Part shown: in pieces, positions 36,049-47,939 of the stretch | How the letters are laid out: each line of letters opens with the position of its first letter | How positions within the stretch are numbered: the stretch's first letter is position 1 | Source of the DNA: Solanum dulcamara | Lineage: Eukaryota > Streptophyta > Magnoliopsida > Solanales > Solanaceae | Assembly (NCBI RefSeq): GCF_947179165.1 | Contig: NC_077237.1 | Span: 13,730,235-13,794,234, forward strand | Length of the DNA: 64,000 nt | Direction: 5' to 3' | The notes under the pieces: generated by a model | Told to the model about the DNA's origin: nothing | Databases searched by the model: none | Seen by the model: the letters and a program-made list of their open reading frames with translations, nothing else | Made by a program: the position numbers and the translations under genes

Positions 36049-37628
36049 GGTAACGACCTGTCCCCATTGTTAGGAATAGGCCAATGGAGAAGGATTTCGA
36101 GCCAAAAAACTTCGGATAGTAACTTCAAAAAAATTTAGTCTAGGCCAGACTTGGACGAATTCTGAGTCAGGTGAGGTCTAGGATGATCATGTGAATAGTC
36201 GGAGATAGAATATATAATTTATTTGGATAAGCTGATAGCCAAGGAGATACGGAGCATTTACGGCTTCGCAAAATCGCATTCAGGCGAGTTAAACTCCCGA
36301 AGTAGAATTTAGCGTGAAGGGTATGTTTTAATACCTCTTGAAAAGAGGGTATGTTGTGAAATGGGGGCTTGGAGTTCAAACTCCGAGATCTCTGTTTCCA
36401 AGCAACCCGCCAGAGCGGGACAATCGCGAGACTTAAATCGGGAAAAACCCTAGAACGTTTTATTTCTGCAAAAACAGTTCCTAAGACTTCAAGAGGCGAC
36501 CTAGGGCGATTTTTCACGAATTTACACTCTTAAGGTAAAGATTTTACTTCCTAAATTCATTCATTGATTCCTAGAACCTAGAAACTATGGTTGATAATCA
36601 TTGAAGGAGGGTTTGAACTGAAAACTAATGGTGGGAAATAGCCCTAGGTTAGGCTTAGGATCATAGATTTGGCCTAGGATGAGAATTGTGTTATTTTTTA
36701 TGATAGTTAGTCCATTGTGTTGATCCTTTATGTGTATTTACTGTTTCTAGATCAAGAACGAGAGAAACAAACTTGGAAAGAGAAATCTCTTGCACTATAA
36801 GGTTGTTTAAGCTTGAATTTGAAGTAGGTGATGATCTTGTTTCCCGTATGTATTTCATATACTTGATAATTTCTTCATTACATGCCTATACATATATGAA
36901 TAGGGAAATATGCTAGATTATGTGTGAAATAATCACTTATTGTCCTGTTTTATGATGAAAGTGTTCTTGGTGAATATTATGTTGTAAATACTGAATGTAT
37001 TTGTGATTGTGGTATGTTTGGATCGAGTGTCACATTCCGACACATAAATTGGATCGATTGTTACATTCCGATACATATTTGGATCGGATGTCATGTTTCA
37101 ACAAATATTTGAATCGGGTGTCACATTTTGACACGAAGTTGATTATTTGCAGGTCCCCTGAAAGGACCCTTGATTCTGCCTTTATTGAGTACATGGTATA
37201 TTCAACCGGCTGCAGTGAGACCTCATTTAAAAGAGTGAGACTTTTTCAAGTTCAAATGTGAGTTATTTACTTCAAGCTGTCGTGGACTCTTCTTTGTTCT
37301 AGTCCCTTTTTTAAGACTAAGATTTCAAACATGTTTTTTGTATTATAACTTTATTTTAGGGGTGTTCTTTCTTATGATAATATTTGGTAAAAGTTTTTGG
37401 TACGTACGACTTTCAGTTCCTAGGATGTGTTTATTTCCATGTATTTTAGTTGATAACTAGTTAGTTCTGAGTTTATGGACACTCATTATTTATTTATTAA
37501 TTTAAACCTGCTTCCTCAGACTTTAACTTTTAGTATACCTCGCAATTCTTGTTGTTGGGTTGTTGAAAATAATTCTCCTACCGGAGGGTTAATATGGGTG
37601 CTAGTTGCGGCGGGTCGGGATCGTGACA
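36049..37628 (+). mobile_element. 5' LTR of gypsy element 1 (1580 bp)
   Basis: It starts GGTAACGACCTGTCCCC (an original TG has decayed to GG) and ends GGGATCGTGACA. GTATA at 36044-36048 matches GTATA at 44014-44018 after the 3' LTR. It carries a four-unit hairpin minisatellite at 37018-37136 and differs from the 3' LTR by many substitutions and indels totalling more than 100 bases. Confidence 0.9.
37018..37136 (+). repeat. Four-unit hairpin minisatellite in gypsy 1 5' LTR
   Basis: Units of about 30 bases like GGATCGAGTGTCACATTCCG followed by ACACATA. The core can fold as a 5-bp stem GTGTC/GACAC around the 7-base loop ACATTCC. It is repeated in the 3' LTR at 43327-43446. Confidence 0.85.
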
Positions 37629-37632
37629 AAGT

Positions 37633-37644
37633 TGGTATCAGAGC
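37633..37644 (+). other. Primer binding site (tRNA-iMet) of gypsy 1
   Basis: TGGTATCAGAGC, an exact match to the standard site, four bases after the LTR. Confidence 0.95.
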
Positions 37645-37649
37645 CTAAG

Positions 37650-40600
37650 TTTGTTGGTATTCCTCCTCTGGACCCCATACTAGCTCAGCAGATCATGGCC
37701 TTCTTGAGTGGGTTGGCCGGAACAGGAGCCATTCCCACCATGACTGCAGTACAAGCTCTTGTTTCTCGTCTTGTTGCTACTACAACTCAGCTAGAAGATG
37801 AGATGGTAGGCATTAATACCTTCTTCAGACCACTCATGGGTCCAGTAATGACCCATACGGAGCATCACATGCTCACTAAGATCCTAAAACTCAAACCTCC
37901 AGTCTTTCATGGGACTGAAAATGAAGATGCTTATGAGTTTATTCTTGATTGCTACAAGAGGTTGCACAAGATGGGTATAGTGCATCAGCATGGAGTGGAG
38001 TTTATGACATTTCAGCTGCAGGGTGAGGCAAGAAGTAGTGGAGAGCTTATGTAGAATGTCGTTCATCAGTATTGCCATCATTCACTTGGGTTCAGTTTCA
38101 TTCCCTCTTCCAAGAAAAGTATGTGCCCCGTATTTTGAGGGACAGAAAGAAGGATGAGTTTATGGCACTAGAGAAGGGAGGATTATCAGTAGCTGCTTAT
38201 GAGGCCAAGTTTCATGTTGGAGACGATCAGGTTGTTTATGAAGGAGTTGAACCTTGATTGCAGGTATAGTCCATCCATATGACTTCGTCAGGCGGGAGTT
38301 TCAACGAAGTCACGGATTTTGTGAAAAATATGGAAGGTGTGAGAAGAGATAGGCAGGCCAAAGCTTTGTCTAAGAAGCCCAAGAGCGAAGATAATTTTCA
38401 AGGATCCTGTTCTAAAAGGTCAGACATGCCGCTAATTGTATCCCGGCTGATTCAGTCAGCTCTTCCCGCTTCTACTAGCAGTTTTTCAGGTACTCCACAG
38501 CAGCATCCGGCCCATAAGGGTCAGGGAGCATCATTCCTGAGTAGCCGCCCATCTTTTGATTGTGGCTGTTTTAATTGTGGAGAGATGGGACATATATGGA
38601 GGGAGTTTCCTCACCCCCGCGGGATAGTTTCATCACCCCAGCAGGCTCGAGCAGTAGTACCAGTAGCCAGGGGGAGCAATGACAGAGGACGTCCACAAGG
38701 TAGGCGAGGAGGAAGTTTGAGAGGTCGTGGGGGCTGAGATAATGGTAGTGCAGGTCGAGGAGCAACCCAGCCAGGCAGGAAGGTAGCCCCTTAGGATGAT
38801 CGGGCTCAGTTTTATGCTTTTTTCGACAAGACCGAAGCAAAGGTGTCTGATGAGGTGATCACAGGTACTATTCTTGTTTGTGACCAGATGGCTACCATTT
38901 TGTTTGATCCGAATTCCAGTTATTCTTATGTGTCTGTGAAATATGTCTTAGATTTTGATGCACTATGTGATATACTAGATGCCCCTGTTCATGTTTCTAC
39001 CCCTGTTGGAGAGTCAGTCATAGTCACCCATGTGTATCATGCTTGTTCTATTGTGTTTATGAGATGCTAGACTTGGGTTGACTTACTGATCTTAGACATG
39101 ACAGATTTTGATGTGATCTTAAGCATGACTTAGTTGTCCCCCTACTTTGCTGTACTTAATTTCAATACAAAAATTGTGGTACTAGAGATTCCGAGGAGGG
39201 AAAGGTTAGAGTGGAAAGGGGTGTACAAGCCTAAGCCAGCTAAGGTTATATCTTTCTCCAAGCTATAAAAATGGTGGGGCGAGGTTGTTTGACCCATTTG
39301 GCCCATATCCAGAATGTGGATTTAGAGTCTTTTTCTATTGAGTCCATTGAATTAGTGTGTGAATTTATGAAAGTATTCCCTTCAGACTTTCCGGGTATGC
39401 CTCCTGATCGATATATAGATTTTTACATTGACTTAGAGCCGGATACTCGTCCAATTTCCATTCTTCCCTACCGTATGTCTCAATCAAAGTTGAGAGAGAT
39501 TAAGGCTCAGATTTAGGAGCTTCTTGATAAGGGGTTCATTCGTCCTAGTGATTCTCCTTGGGGTGCTCTGGTGTTGTTTGTCAAGAAAAAATATGGTAGT
39601 ATGAGAATGTGCATTGACTATCGACAACTGAATAAGGTCACCATTAGAAATAAATACCCTTTGCCTCGTATTAATGACCTTTTTGACTGGTTACAAGGTG
39701 CTTCAGTCTTCTCCAAGATTGATCTCAGGTCTGGGTATCATAAGTTGAAAATTAGGCCTGAGGTTGTGCCCAAAACAACTTTTAGAACTAGGTATGGGCA
39801 CTATGAATTTTTGGTAATGTCCTTTAGGTTGACCAATGCACCTATAGCCTTCATGAGTTTGATGAATAGGGTGTTCAAGTCGTTCCTGGATTTATTCGTA
39901 ATAGTGTTTATAGTTGATATATTGTATATTCAAAGAGTGAACAGGAACATACAGATCATCTCTGAATTGTTTTAGGTGTTTTGGGAAGACAAAAGTTGTA
40001 TGCAAAATTATCCAAGTATGAATTTTGGTTGCCTTCAGTTGCCTTTTTGGCCATGTTGTTTCAAAAGAAGGGGCAATGGTGGACCCACAAAAGATTGAGG
40101 CAGTTAAGAACGGGGCTAGGCCTAGTTCCATAACCGAGGTTAGAAGTTTTATGAGACTAGTCAATTATTATTAATGGTTCATGAAAACTTTGTTTCTATT
40201 GCTATTCACTTGACTAGGCTGACTAAAAAGGAGGTGTCATTCGAATGGACTGACAAGTGTGAAGAGAGCTTCCAAAAGCTCAAGACTCTTGTGACCACAG
40301 TATGAATTTTGACCCAATCGGTCGAAGGTAAAAACTTTATTATTTATTGTAATGCTTCACATTCTGATTTGGGTATTATGTTGATATAGGATAAGAATAT
40401 TGTAGCATATGCTTCACGACAATTGAAGGTGCATGAGGGGAACTATCCGACTCATAACTTGGAGTTAGCAGTGGTAGTGTTTGCACTGAAAATCTGGAGA
40501 CATTATCAGTATGGCATCAAGTATGAGGTATTTACTAATCACTACAGTTTACAACACGTTTTTACCCAAAAGGATTTAAATTTGAGGCATCGAAGGTGGA

Positions 40601-42262
40601 TGGAGTTACTTAAAGACTATGAGGTCACCATCCAGATAAGGCTAATGTGGTAGCAGATGCATTGAGAGGGAAATCGGTGGGCATGGGTAATCTAACTTGT
40701 TTGGGGGCCTTTAAGCGGCCCCTGGCTAGAGAAATTCAGGCCTTGGATGCCAGTTTCATGAGGCAAGGCATCTTAGATCAAGGTGGGATAATGATCGGAG
40801 TTTATTTAAGGCTCAATTTTATAGAAGAGATCAAGACCAAGTAGTTTGAGGATGTTAACTTAAATGAAATTAGAGGAAAAATATTGATGGTCAAGGCTCA
40901 AGACTCAACACTTGATGAAGATGGAGTGCTCCACTTTAGGGGAAGGATTTGTATTCCCCGAGTAGACGGACTAATACAGAAAATTCTGTTTGAATCTCAT
41001 GGTTCACGATACTCTATTCAACCTGGGTGACTAAGATGTATTATGAATTAAAATGGTTATATTGATGGCTGGGTATGAAGAAAGACGTAGATGAATTTGT
41101 AGCCATGTGTCAGAACTGCCAACAGGTGAAGTATGAGCACCAAAGACCTGTGGGGTTGCTTCAAACAATGTCCATTCCTAAATGGAAGTGGGAGAGGCTA
41201 GCCATGGACTTAGTGGTAGGATTTCCCAAGAATTTGGGAAAGTATGACTCCATTTGGGTGGTGGTTGACAAGTTAACAAATTCAGCACACTTTATCCCGG
41301 TTAGAGTGGATTACAATGCACAACAGCTGGCTAAAATTTATGTGAAAGAGATAGTAAGGCTGCACGGGGTGCCCCTTTCTATCATTTCAGACCATGGTAC
41401 GCAGTTCACTTCCAAATTTTGGGGAAAGTTGCATGAATATTTGGGCACTCAACTTACTTTCAACACCGCTTTCCATCCACAGACAGATGGGCAATCAGAA
41501 AGAACTATACAAGTGCTGGAAGACATGTTGAGGGCATGTGTGATCGACTTTGGGGGGCATTGGGATAAGTTTTTTCTCTTGTGTGAGTTATCCTACAACA
41601 ATAGCTAGCACTCCAGCATAGAGATAGCACCATTTGAATTGGGAGGGGATACAGGTCTCCCATATGGTGGTTTAAAGTTAGAGAAGTAGAGCCATTGGGG
41701 GTAGACTTAGTGAGGGATGTTCAGGATAAGGTAAAGAGCATCCAAGCTAAATTTCTAGCGGCTCAAAATTATCAAAAGGAGTACGTTGACCGTAAGGTAA
41801 GGGATATGACATTCGAGGTTGGTGAGCAAGTACTTCTAAAAGTGTCACCCATTAAAGGGGTGATGAGATTGGGCAAGAAGGCAAACTCAATCCTCGTTAT
41901 ATTGGCCCTTTTAAGATTCTTGACTATGTAGGGCCAGTGGCATACAAATTGGCCTTACCACCTAGCTTGTCTGGGGTACACCCGATGATCCATGTATCAA
42001 TGCTGAAGAAGTACTATAGGGATGTGGACTACATTATTAAATAGGACTCGGTATTATTAGACAAGGAACTTTAGTATCAAGAAGAGCAGTTGCAATTCTT
42101 GATCGTGATATCCAGAAGTTGAGGACTAAAGAGATCAATATGGTCAAGGTGAAATGGAAACATCGCTCGATGGAGGAAGCTACTTGGGAGACTGAAAAAG
42201 ACATGCGAGACAAGTATCCTCAACTGTTCGACGAAACAAATACTACTTTATCTCTACTTTAG
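37650..42262 (+). pseudogene. gag-pol pseudogene of gypsy 1
   Basis: Recognisable pieces in order: gag (about 37660-38740) ending in a zinc knuckle (38567-38608) whose last Cys codon is now TTT (Phe); protease with [12 protein letters not shown] (about 38898-38935); reverse transcriptase (39520-40050) in which the catalytic FIDD-type box reads F-I-V-D (39907-39918), so one metal-binding Asp is lost; RNase H (40330-40640); integrase with HPQTDGQSERT and all three acidic catalytic positions (41075-41608); and a chromodomain-like end (about 42090-42230) with WKHRSMEEATWE. All three frames are used, so there are several indels, plus scattered stops. It cannot make a functional polyprotein. Confidence 0.92.
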
Positions 42263-42317
42263 CCCTCTTTTTCTTAGTTAATCACTGGGAACAAGTGATC
42301 GATAAATTGATATCTAT

Positions 42318-44013
42318 TGTAACAACATGTCCCTATCATTAGGAATGGCCAATGGGAAAGGATTTTGGGCCAGAAGATTTTGAGTAGTAACTTCAAAAAA
42401 ATTTAGCCTAGGCCAGACTTGGATGAATTCTAAGTCAGGTGAGATTTAGGGTGATCATGTGAATGGTGGGAGATACAATATCTGATTTATTTGGATAAGC
42501 TAATAACCAAGTAGATATGGAGCATTTACAGCATCGCGGAATCGCATTTGGGCGAGTAAAACTCCCAAAATCAAATTTCGCGTGAAGGGTATGTTTTAAT
42601 ACGTCTTGAGAAAGGAGTGATTGTGAAATGGGGGTTGGATCTCAAAATCCAAGTTCTCTTTTTCTGTACAACCCACCAGAGCGAGATTTGTCCTGCCAAA
42701 GTAGGATTTCCCACCAGAGCAGGATAATCGCAAGACTTAAGTCGGGAAAAATTCCAGAATGGTCTATTTCTACAAAAATAATTCCTAAGATTTCAGGAGG
42801 CGACCTAAGGCGATTTTAATCGATTTTCCACGGATTTCCACGCTTATGGTAAAGATTTTACTTTCTAAATTGATCATTTGATTCCTAGAACCTAGAAACT
42901 ATGATTGGTAAGGGGGAGAGTTTGAAATGAAAACTAATTGTGGAAAATAGCCCTAGGGTGGGGTTAGGATCATGGGTTTGACCTAGGATGATAATTGTGT
43001 TATTTTTCATGATAGTTAGGCCATTGTGTTGATCCTTTATATGTATTTACTATTTCTAGACCAAGAACGAGAGAAACGAACCATAAAAGAGAAAACTCTT
43101 GCACTGTAAGGTTGTTGAAGCTTGAATTTGAGGTAGGTGATGGTCTTGTTTTCCGTATGTGTTTCATATACTTATTAAATTTCTTCATGACATGCCTATG
43201 CGTATATGAATAGGGAAACATGCTAGATTATATGTGAAATGATCACTTGCTGGTATTTTTTATGATGAACATGTTCTTGGTGAATATAATGTTGTAAATA
43301 CTGAATGTATTTGTGATTGTTGTATGTTTGGATCAGGTGTCATGTTTAGACACATAAATTGGATTGAGTATCACGTTCCGACACATATTTGGATCGAGTG
43401 TCACATTCCGACACATATTTGAATCGGGTGTCACGTTCTGACACGAAGTTGGTTGTTTGCAGGTCCCTTGAGAGGACTCTTATGTGAAGTTAGCTTACTG
43501 GCTAATCACGTGATCCTACCAGTACACTATTATTTTTGTGTACTGATACTACACTTGCTCTACCTTTGTTGAGTATAGGGCATATTCAACCGGCTGTGGA
43601 GAGACCTCTTTTAGAAGAGTGAGACTTGTTCAAGTTCAAAGGTGAGCTATTTACTTCAAGCTGACGTGAACTCTTCTTTGTTCTAGTCATTTTTTCAGGA
43701 CTAAGATTTCAAACATTGTTTTAGTATTATGACTTCATTTTGGGGGTGTTCCCTTTTCTTATGCTGATATTTAGTTAGAGTTTTGGTACGAACGACTTTC
43801 AGTTCTTAGGATGTGTTTACTTACACATATTTTGGTTGATGACTAGTTGGTTCTGAGTTTATGTTAACTCATTATTTATTGATTGATTTAAACTTGCTTT
43901 CGCAAACTTCAACTTTTAGTATACCTCACGATTATTGTTATTGGGATGTTGAAAATGATTCTCCCACCGAAGGATTAGTGTGGTGTCAGTCGCGGCGGGT
44001 CAAGATCGTGACA
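42318..44013 (+). mobile_element. 3' LTR of gypsy element 1 (1696 bp)
   Basis: It starts TGTAACAACATGTCCC and ends AAGATCGTGACA, followed by GTATA. Compared with the 5' LTR it has extra blocks, notably near 42680-42725 and 43485-43560. Confidence 0.9.
43327..43446 (+). repeat. Four-unit hairpin minisatellite in gypsy 1 3' LTR
   Basis: Same array as 37018-37136 with independent changes, including units GTGTCATGTTTAGACAC and GTGTCACATTCCGACAC, which keep the TGTC/GACA arms. Confidence 0.85.
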
Positions 44014-44018
44014 GTATA

Positions 44019-44614
44019 TTGTATGGATGTATGTCTAATAAGATAATTTCTCCTTATTTTTACACGATAGTATGTACAAATTAGATTTTTTTTGGATAGT
44101 ACATGATGTTACTACCTTCCACTATGTTATTATGATTTTGATAGTGTAAGCTTCAATGCGGACTCCACACATCAACTCTGATGGAAAAAATGGTTTTCAT
44201 TCTTTTTAATCAATTAATGAAGACTAGGTGGGATGGTGAATATTTTCCTCTGGTGGTTGTACACAGCTGTAACCTTGATATCACAGCAAAGCCAGTTGTT
44301 AACGTTCACCATCTCCTATTTTTGTTACAAATATAATTGGGGCCAACACCTATGATGATTAGAATATATATATATAAAAGAAGTAACAAATAGAATGTTT
44401 TTTACTTTTGGTTAATTTTAAGATGTTTTTTACAACATAAGAAATATGGGAAAGTTTTTTCTATTCAATTTGTAAGTGTAGCCAGCTAGGAGATCATTTC
44501 CTCCATTTTCAAATATATATATACGTTGCCAACTTTAGGGAAAGTTTTACGAATAATCCAAAATGAAATGGTGAAAAAGAATTAAGAAAATAAAAAAGGA
44601 GATAGAAAAAGAAA
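44019..44614. other. AT-rich spacer
   Basis: No gene recognised. Confidence 0.4.
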
Positions 44615-44745
44615 AATAACAACAACATATCCAATATATTTTTATGAGCGGGTTTTGACAAGGATTATTTATCACGTGTACTCAATCTTATCTCTAACTT
44701 GTAAAGATATGGAGAAACTATTTCGATAGACGAGAATTAGGGATA
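44615..44745 (-). mobile_element. Degenerate RTE LINE/SINE 3' tail
   Basis: AACAACAACATATCCAATAT and the following 100 bases align loosely, in the same orientation, with the 3' tail of the LINE at 59598-59730: AACAACAACA-type tail, GGGTT/GGGTC block, CTTAT/CTTAC block, AAAGATATGGAGAAACTATT against a GGTAGGACGGCT-type block, then CGATAGAC. It is either an old LINE end or a SINE sharing that tail. Confidence 0.5.
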
Positions 44746-45406
44746 TGGAATTCTGTTCAATATCCTAATTTTCTTCCTACGCGCAGGGAGGTATCATATA
44801 TTATATTGGATAAATGAGAGATTACATTTTTTAAAATTCACACCTTCAACTTCTCTTAGAAGAGTGCAAATAACACTATGTCCCAAAAATCAAGACAACT
44901 AAGCTTCATGGTTCCTTTCAAATGCTTAAAAGAACAAGGATAAAAGTATTCAAACACATATTTTTTTAACCATCTAATATTTAAAATTTATTGATCTGAT
45001 TAATTTTGATTCGTACGGACCCATCATTTCAAGGGGAAGCATTCCTTAATAAAAGAAATTATATTTCTAGGGTTCGAATAAAAAATTCTAATTAATTGTT
45101 GAATAATACATTCATCTTACTGCATCAAAACAAATGCTCGATAACCTTTTTAAACTTGGATTAGGATGTTCTACCAACTTATTTTTTAAATTTGAGTTTA
45201 ATAATTTTAACAAAACTTGGAGTGTGTTTGACTATTCGTATTTACTTTTTTTAAGAAAAAGTTAGGTATCCAATCAATTAGCAAAGTTTAAACTTTTTTA
45301 TGATCGTTAGGCAAGATAAGTCATGAACAATTTCTGTACTAAATTAAATGCATCATCCAATTAAAGGATTGAAGAAGCAGTTTGCTATTACTGAAACTGG
45401 TCAAAT
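44746..45406. other. AT-rich spacer
   Basis: No gene recognised. Confidence 0.4.
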
Positions 45407-45660
45407 CAAATAATCGGGATAAGGCATAAGTATCCTTAAATTATGATCAAAATTTCAGCGACATATCTTAACTTAAATTCGGGTTTTATTACCCCCCTCC
45501 TTCAAACTCATTTTTTTCGTATTTTCGCGCACCATTTGTGCTGATGTGATAGCTTCAACCAGATAAAATTAACTGTTTTATATAACAAGCGCCGCCATAT
45601 GTGTAAAAAAATTTTATTATTATTATTATTGAATTTTTATTTTAAAACCTTTTTATTTTC

Positions 45661-47738
45661 TGTAATGACCTGTTTGGTCATTTTGAGAATGATTCATCTC
45701 TCTTTCATAAAATACTCTCCCCGTAAATTTAAATTAAAAATTTGGATTTTCCAATAACTACAATAAATTAATTGACGGGTAATTTTAAATAATTAAGTTA
45801 ATTAGTTGAGGGATAATTTTAGAAAATTAATTTAATTAGTGGGCTAAAGTGTTAATTTATTTCATATACTACACCACTTTTCTTATATTTATTAAAATAG
45901 GATAGTAGGGTTTGAAAAATTATAATACATAATTAGTTTTAAAAAAAAAAAGAGAACGACGAGGAAACTATCGGCGGCTTCAGGTAAGAATCGATTATGT
46001 TTTCTACTTAGATTGATGTCTTCTTATATGATAAAGCAAATGTTGGTAATGACTTTTCCATGATTGAAAAGAAAGTAGATGCCATGAATAGCAAATGTCC
46101 ACGCCTGGTCAATTGTCGCCACTGGTTTCGTAAACCAGATGACTTCAATTGTTAATAATATTATTTTGTTTTATATTATAAATAAAGTTTTTATATATTG
46201 AGATATATAATTAAATATTAGGTATGTTGTATTATATGAACATCATTAGATTTATGTTATTTGGAGGAATTGAGACTTAACCCTAGGCTTGAATTTAGAA
46301 AATATAAGATTAGGTTTATTAATTGGCATCAAGATTTGGGGACTTGATTATAGATTTGTGTGAGTTTTTGAGTCTAGACATGGGTGTTGTTAGTTTTGAA
46401 ATCTTGCTGTGATTATTTATTTGACTAGATTACGTTGATTTGGAGGCCCAACGAAAAGAGAAGGCCCAAGTTCCGGAGTAATTGCTTGATTATTTGAGGC
46501 AAGTGAATTTCTAAACCTCAGTTTAAGCTTATAGATGCTTGTATTTCCGTGTCATGTATACTAGGGAGTAATGAGAAGTGGACTGAGTTATTGACTGTAT
46601 GATTGGCCTTAAAAATGGAGATGAGGGGTATAAAATGGTGATCTAATGACATGTATTGGTGGAATTGATATATTGTGATTATGAGTTTATTTTGGACATA
46701 TGAAATTACTATGTCAGTGTGAGATAGGAAGAACTATTATTGTTGTCATTTTATTATCGTGAATTATATGAACATGAATTGATTGCATTGTTTCTGACAT
46801 ATTGTGTTGAGACTTAAAATGATATGAAATAAAAAGGGGTCAGGTCACACGCTCCGTGGCAGGTATTATGAGACAAAGGGGTCGGGCCACACGCTTCATG
46901 AAAGGTATAATGAAATAAAGGGGTCGGGACACACGCTCCGTGGCAAGTTATATATGTTGAGGGGATGGGCCACACGTTCTGTGGCAGGTTACATGGACAG
47001 AAATATCCCCCATGGGTTCCGGACTATGATTCAGCGGATGTGTACCGATAGGATAAACATGTATCATTTCATTGCATTGCATTGCACCTTTCTGATATTT
47101 GTGAATCTGTGTTTACCCCTATATTGTTATGTATATGCTGACTTGACTTGAGATGATTCATTGATGAGGTTATTGATGAGTATTCGTGGACTATATTGTT
47201 GTTGTTCTTGTACAAGTGTAGAGTTGGGCTGGTTTTATGCAGGTTGTAGTTAAGAAGGTTCGGTTGGGAGGATAGGAGTACTTGTATCTATTAAGTTTGG
47301 CTTAGTTTTAGTTATCCACTTGCTGAGTACCGTGTTATTTGGTACTCACCCCTTGCTTCTACACTTGTGTAGGTGGTGAATCCGGACCTGCTTGATCTCC
47401 TACTGTTTTCTACTACATCTGAGGCTATCATTTCGAGTGTTGAGGTAGCTGTTACATCCATCTAGCAGACACCTCTTACTCTTTTATTATGTTTTAGTCA
47501 TATCCTAGAGACAAAGACATGGTGACTGTATTCTTTTTCGTACTTCGGTAATGTATTAGTGGCTTGTATACGTGACAACCAGTCTTGGGGGATTTTGAGA
47601 TTTTTCTTATTTGTTTTTAACTAAGTTAAACCTTGTTTTATTTTAATTACTTCCGCATTTACATTCCGTTGAGTTTTAGGCTGACTTATCTCGATGGGTT
47701 GAGATGAGTTCCATCACACTCGGATTTGAGTCATGACA
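45661..47738 (+). mobile_element. 5' LTR of gypsy element 2 (2078 bp)
   Basis: It starts TGTAATGACCTG and ends GAGTCATGACA. TTTTC at 45656-45660 matches TTTTC at 55041-55045. It has a four-unit hairpin minisatellite at 46836-46990 and differs from the 3' LTR by only scattered substitutions. Confidence 0.92.
46836..46990 (+). repeat. Four-unit hairpin minisatellite in gypsy 2 5' LTR
   Basis: Units of about 40 bases starting GGGGTCGGGCCACACGCTCC or a variant. The best units fold as a 5-bp stem GCCAC/GTGGC around the loop ACGCTCC or ACGTTCT. Confidence 0.85.
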
Positions 47739-47742
47739 AAAA

Positions 47743-47754
47743 TGATATCAAAGC
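47743..47754 (+). other. Degenerate primer binding site of gypsy 2
   Basis: TGATATCAAAGC at the expected place. It differs from TGGTATCAGAGC by two G-to-A changes, the same transition class as many stops in gag-pol. Confidence 0.75.
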
Positions 47755-47939
47755 CCCAAGTTCATAGGTCTCATGTGTATACAAGTCGAGTCTAAGTAGA
47801 GTCTTGAGGATCGGTACGGAGACATCTATACTTATCTTCGAGAGGCTATGAGGACTTTTAGGAAATTTTCCCTTTGTTCTTTCACTTTGTATCGTGCGTG
47901 TTGTGTTGGTACTGAATTTTTGCGCGTCTTTTCTGACAG

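Larger units (their letters stand above)
36049..44013 (+). mobile_element. Ty3/gypsy chromovirus (Tekay-like), full-length but decayed; target duplication GTATA
   Basis: LTR (36049-37628), primer site, gag-pol remains, LTR (42318-44013), bounded by an exact 5-bp duplication. Domain order gag, protease, reverse transcriptase, RNase H, integrase plus a C-terminal chromodomain-like block places it among chromoviruses, whose integrases steer insertion to heterochromatin. The poor match between its two LTRs shows that it is old. Confidence 0.92.
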
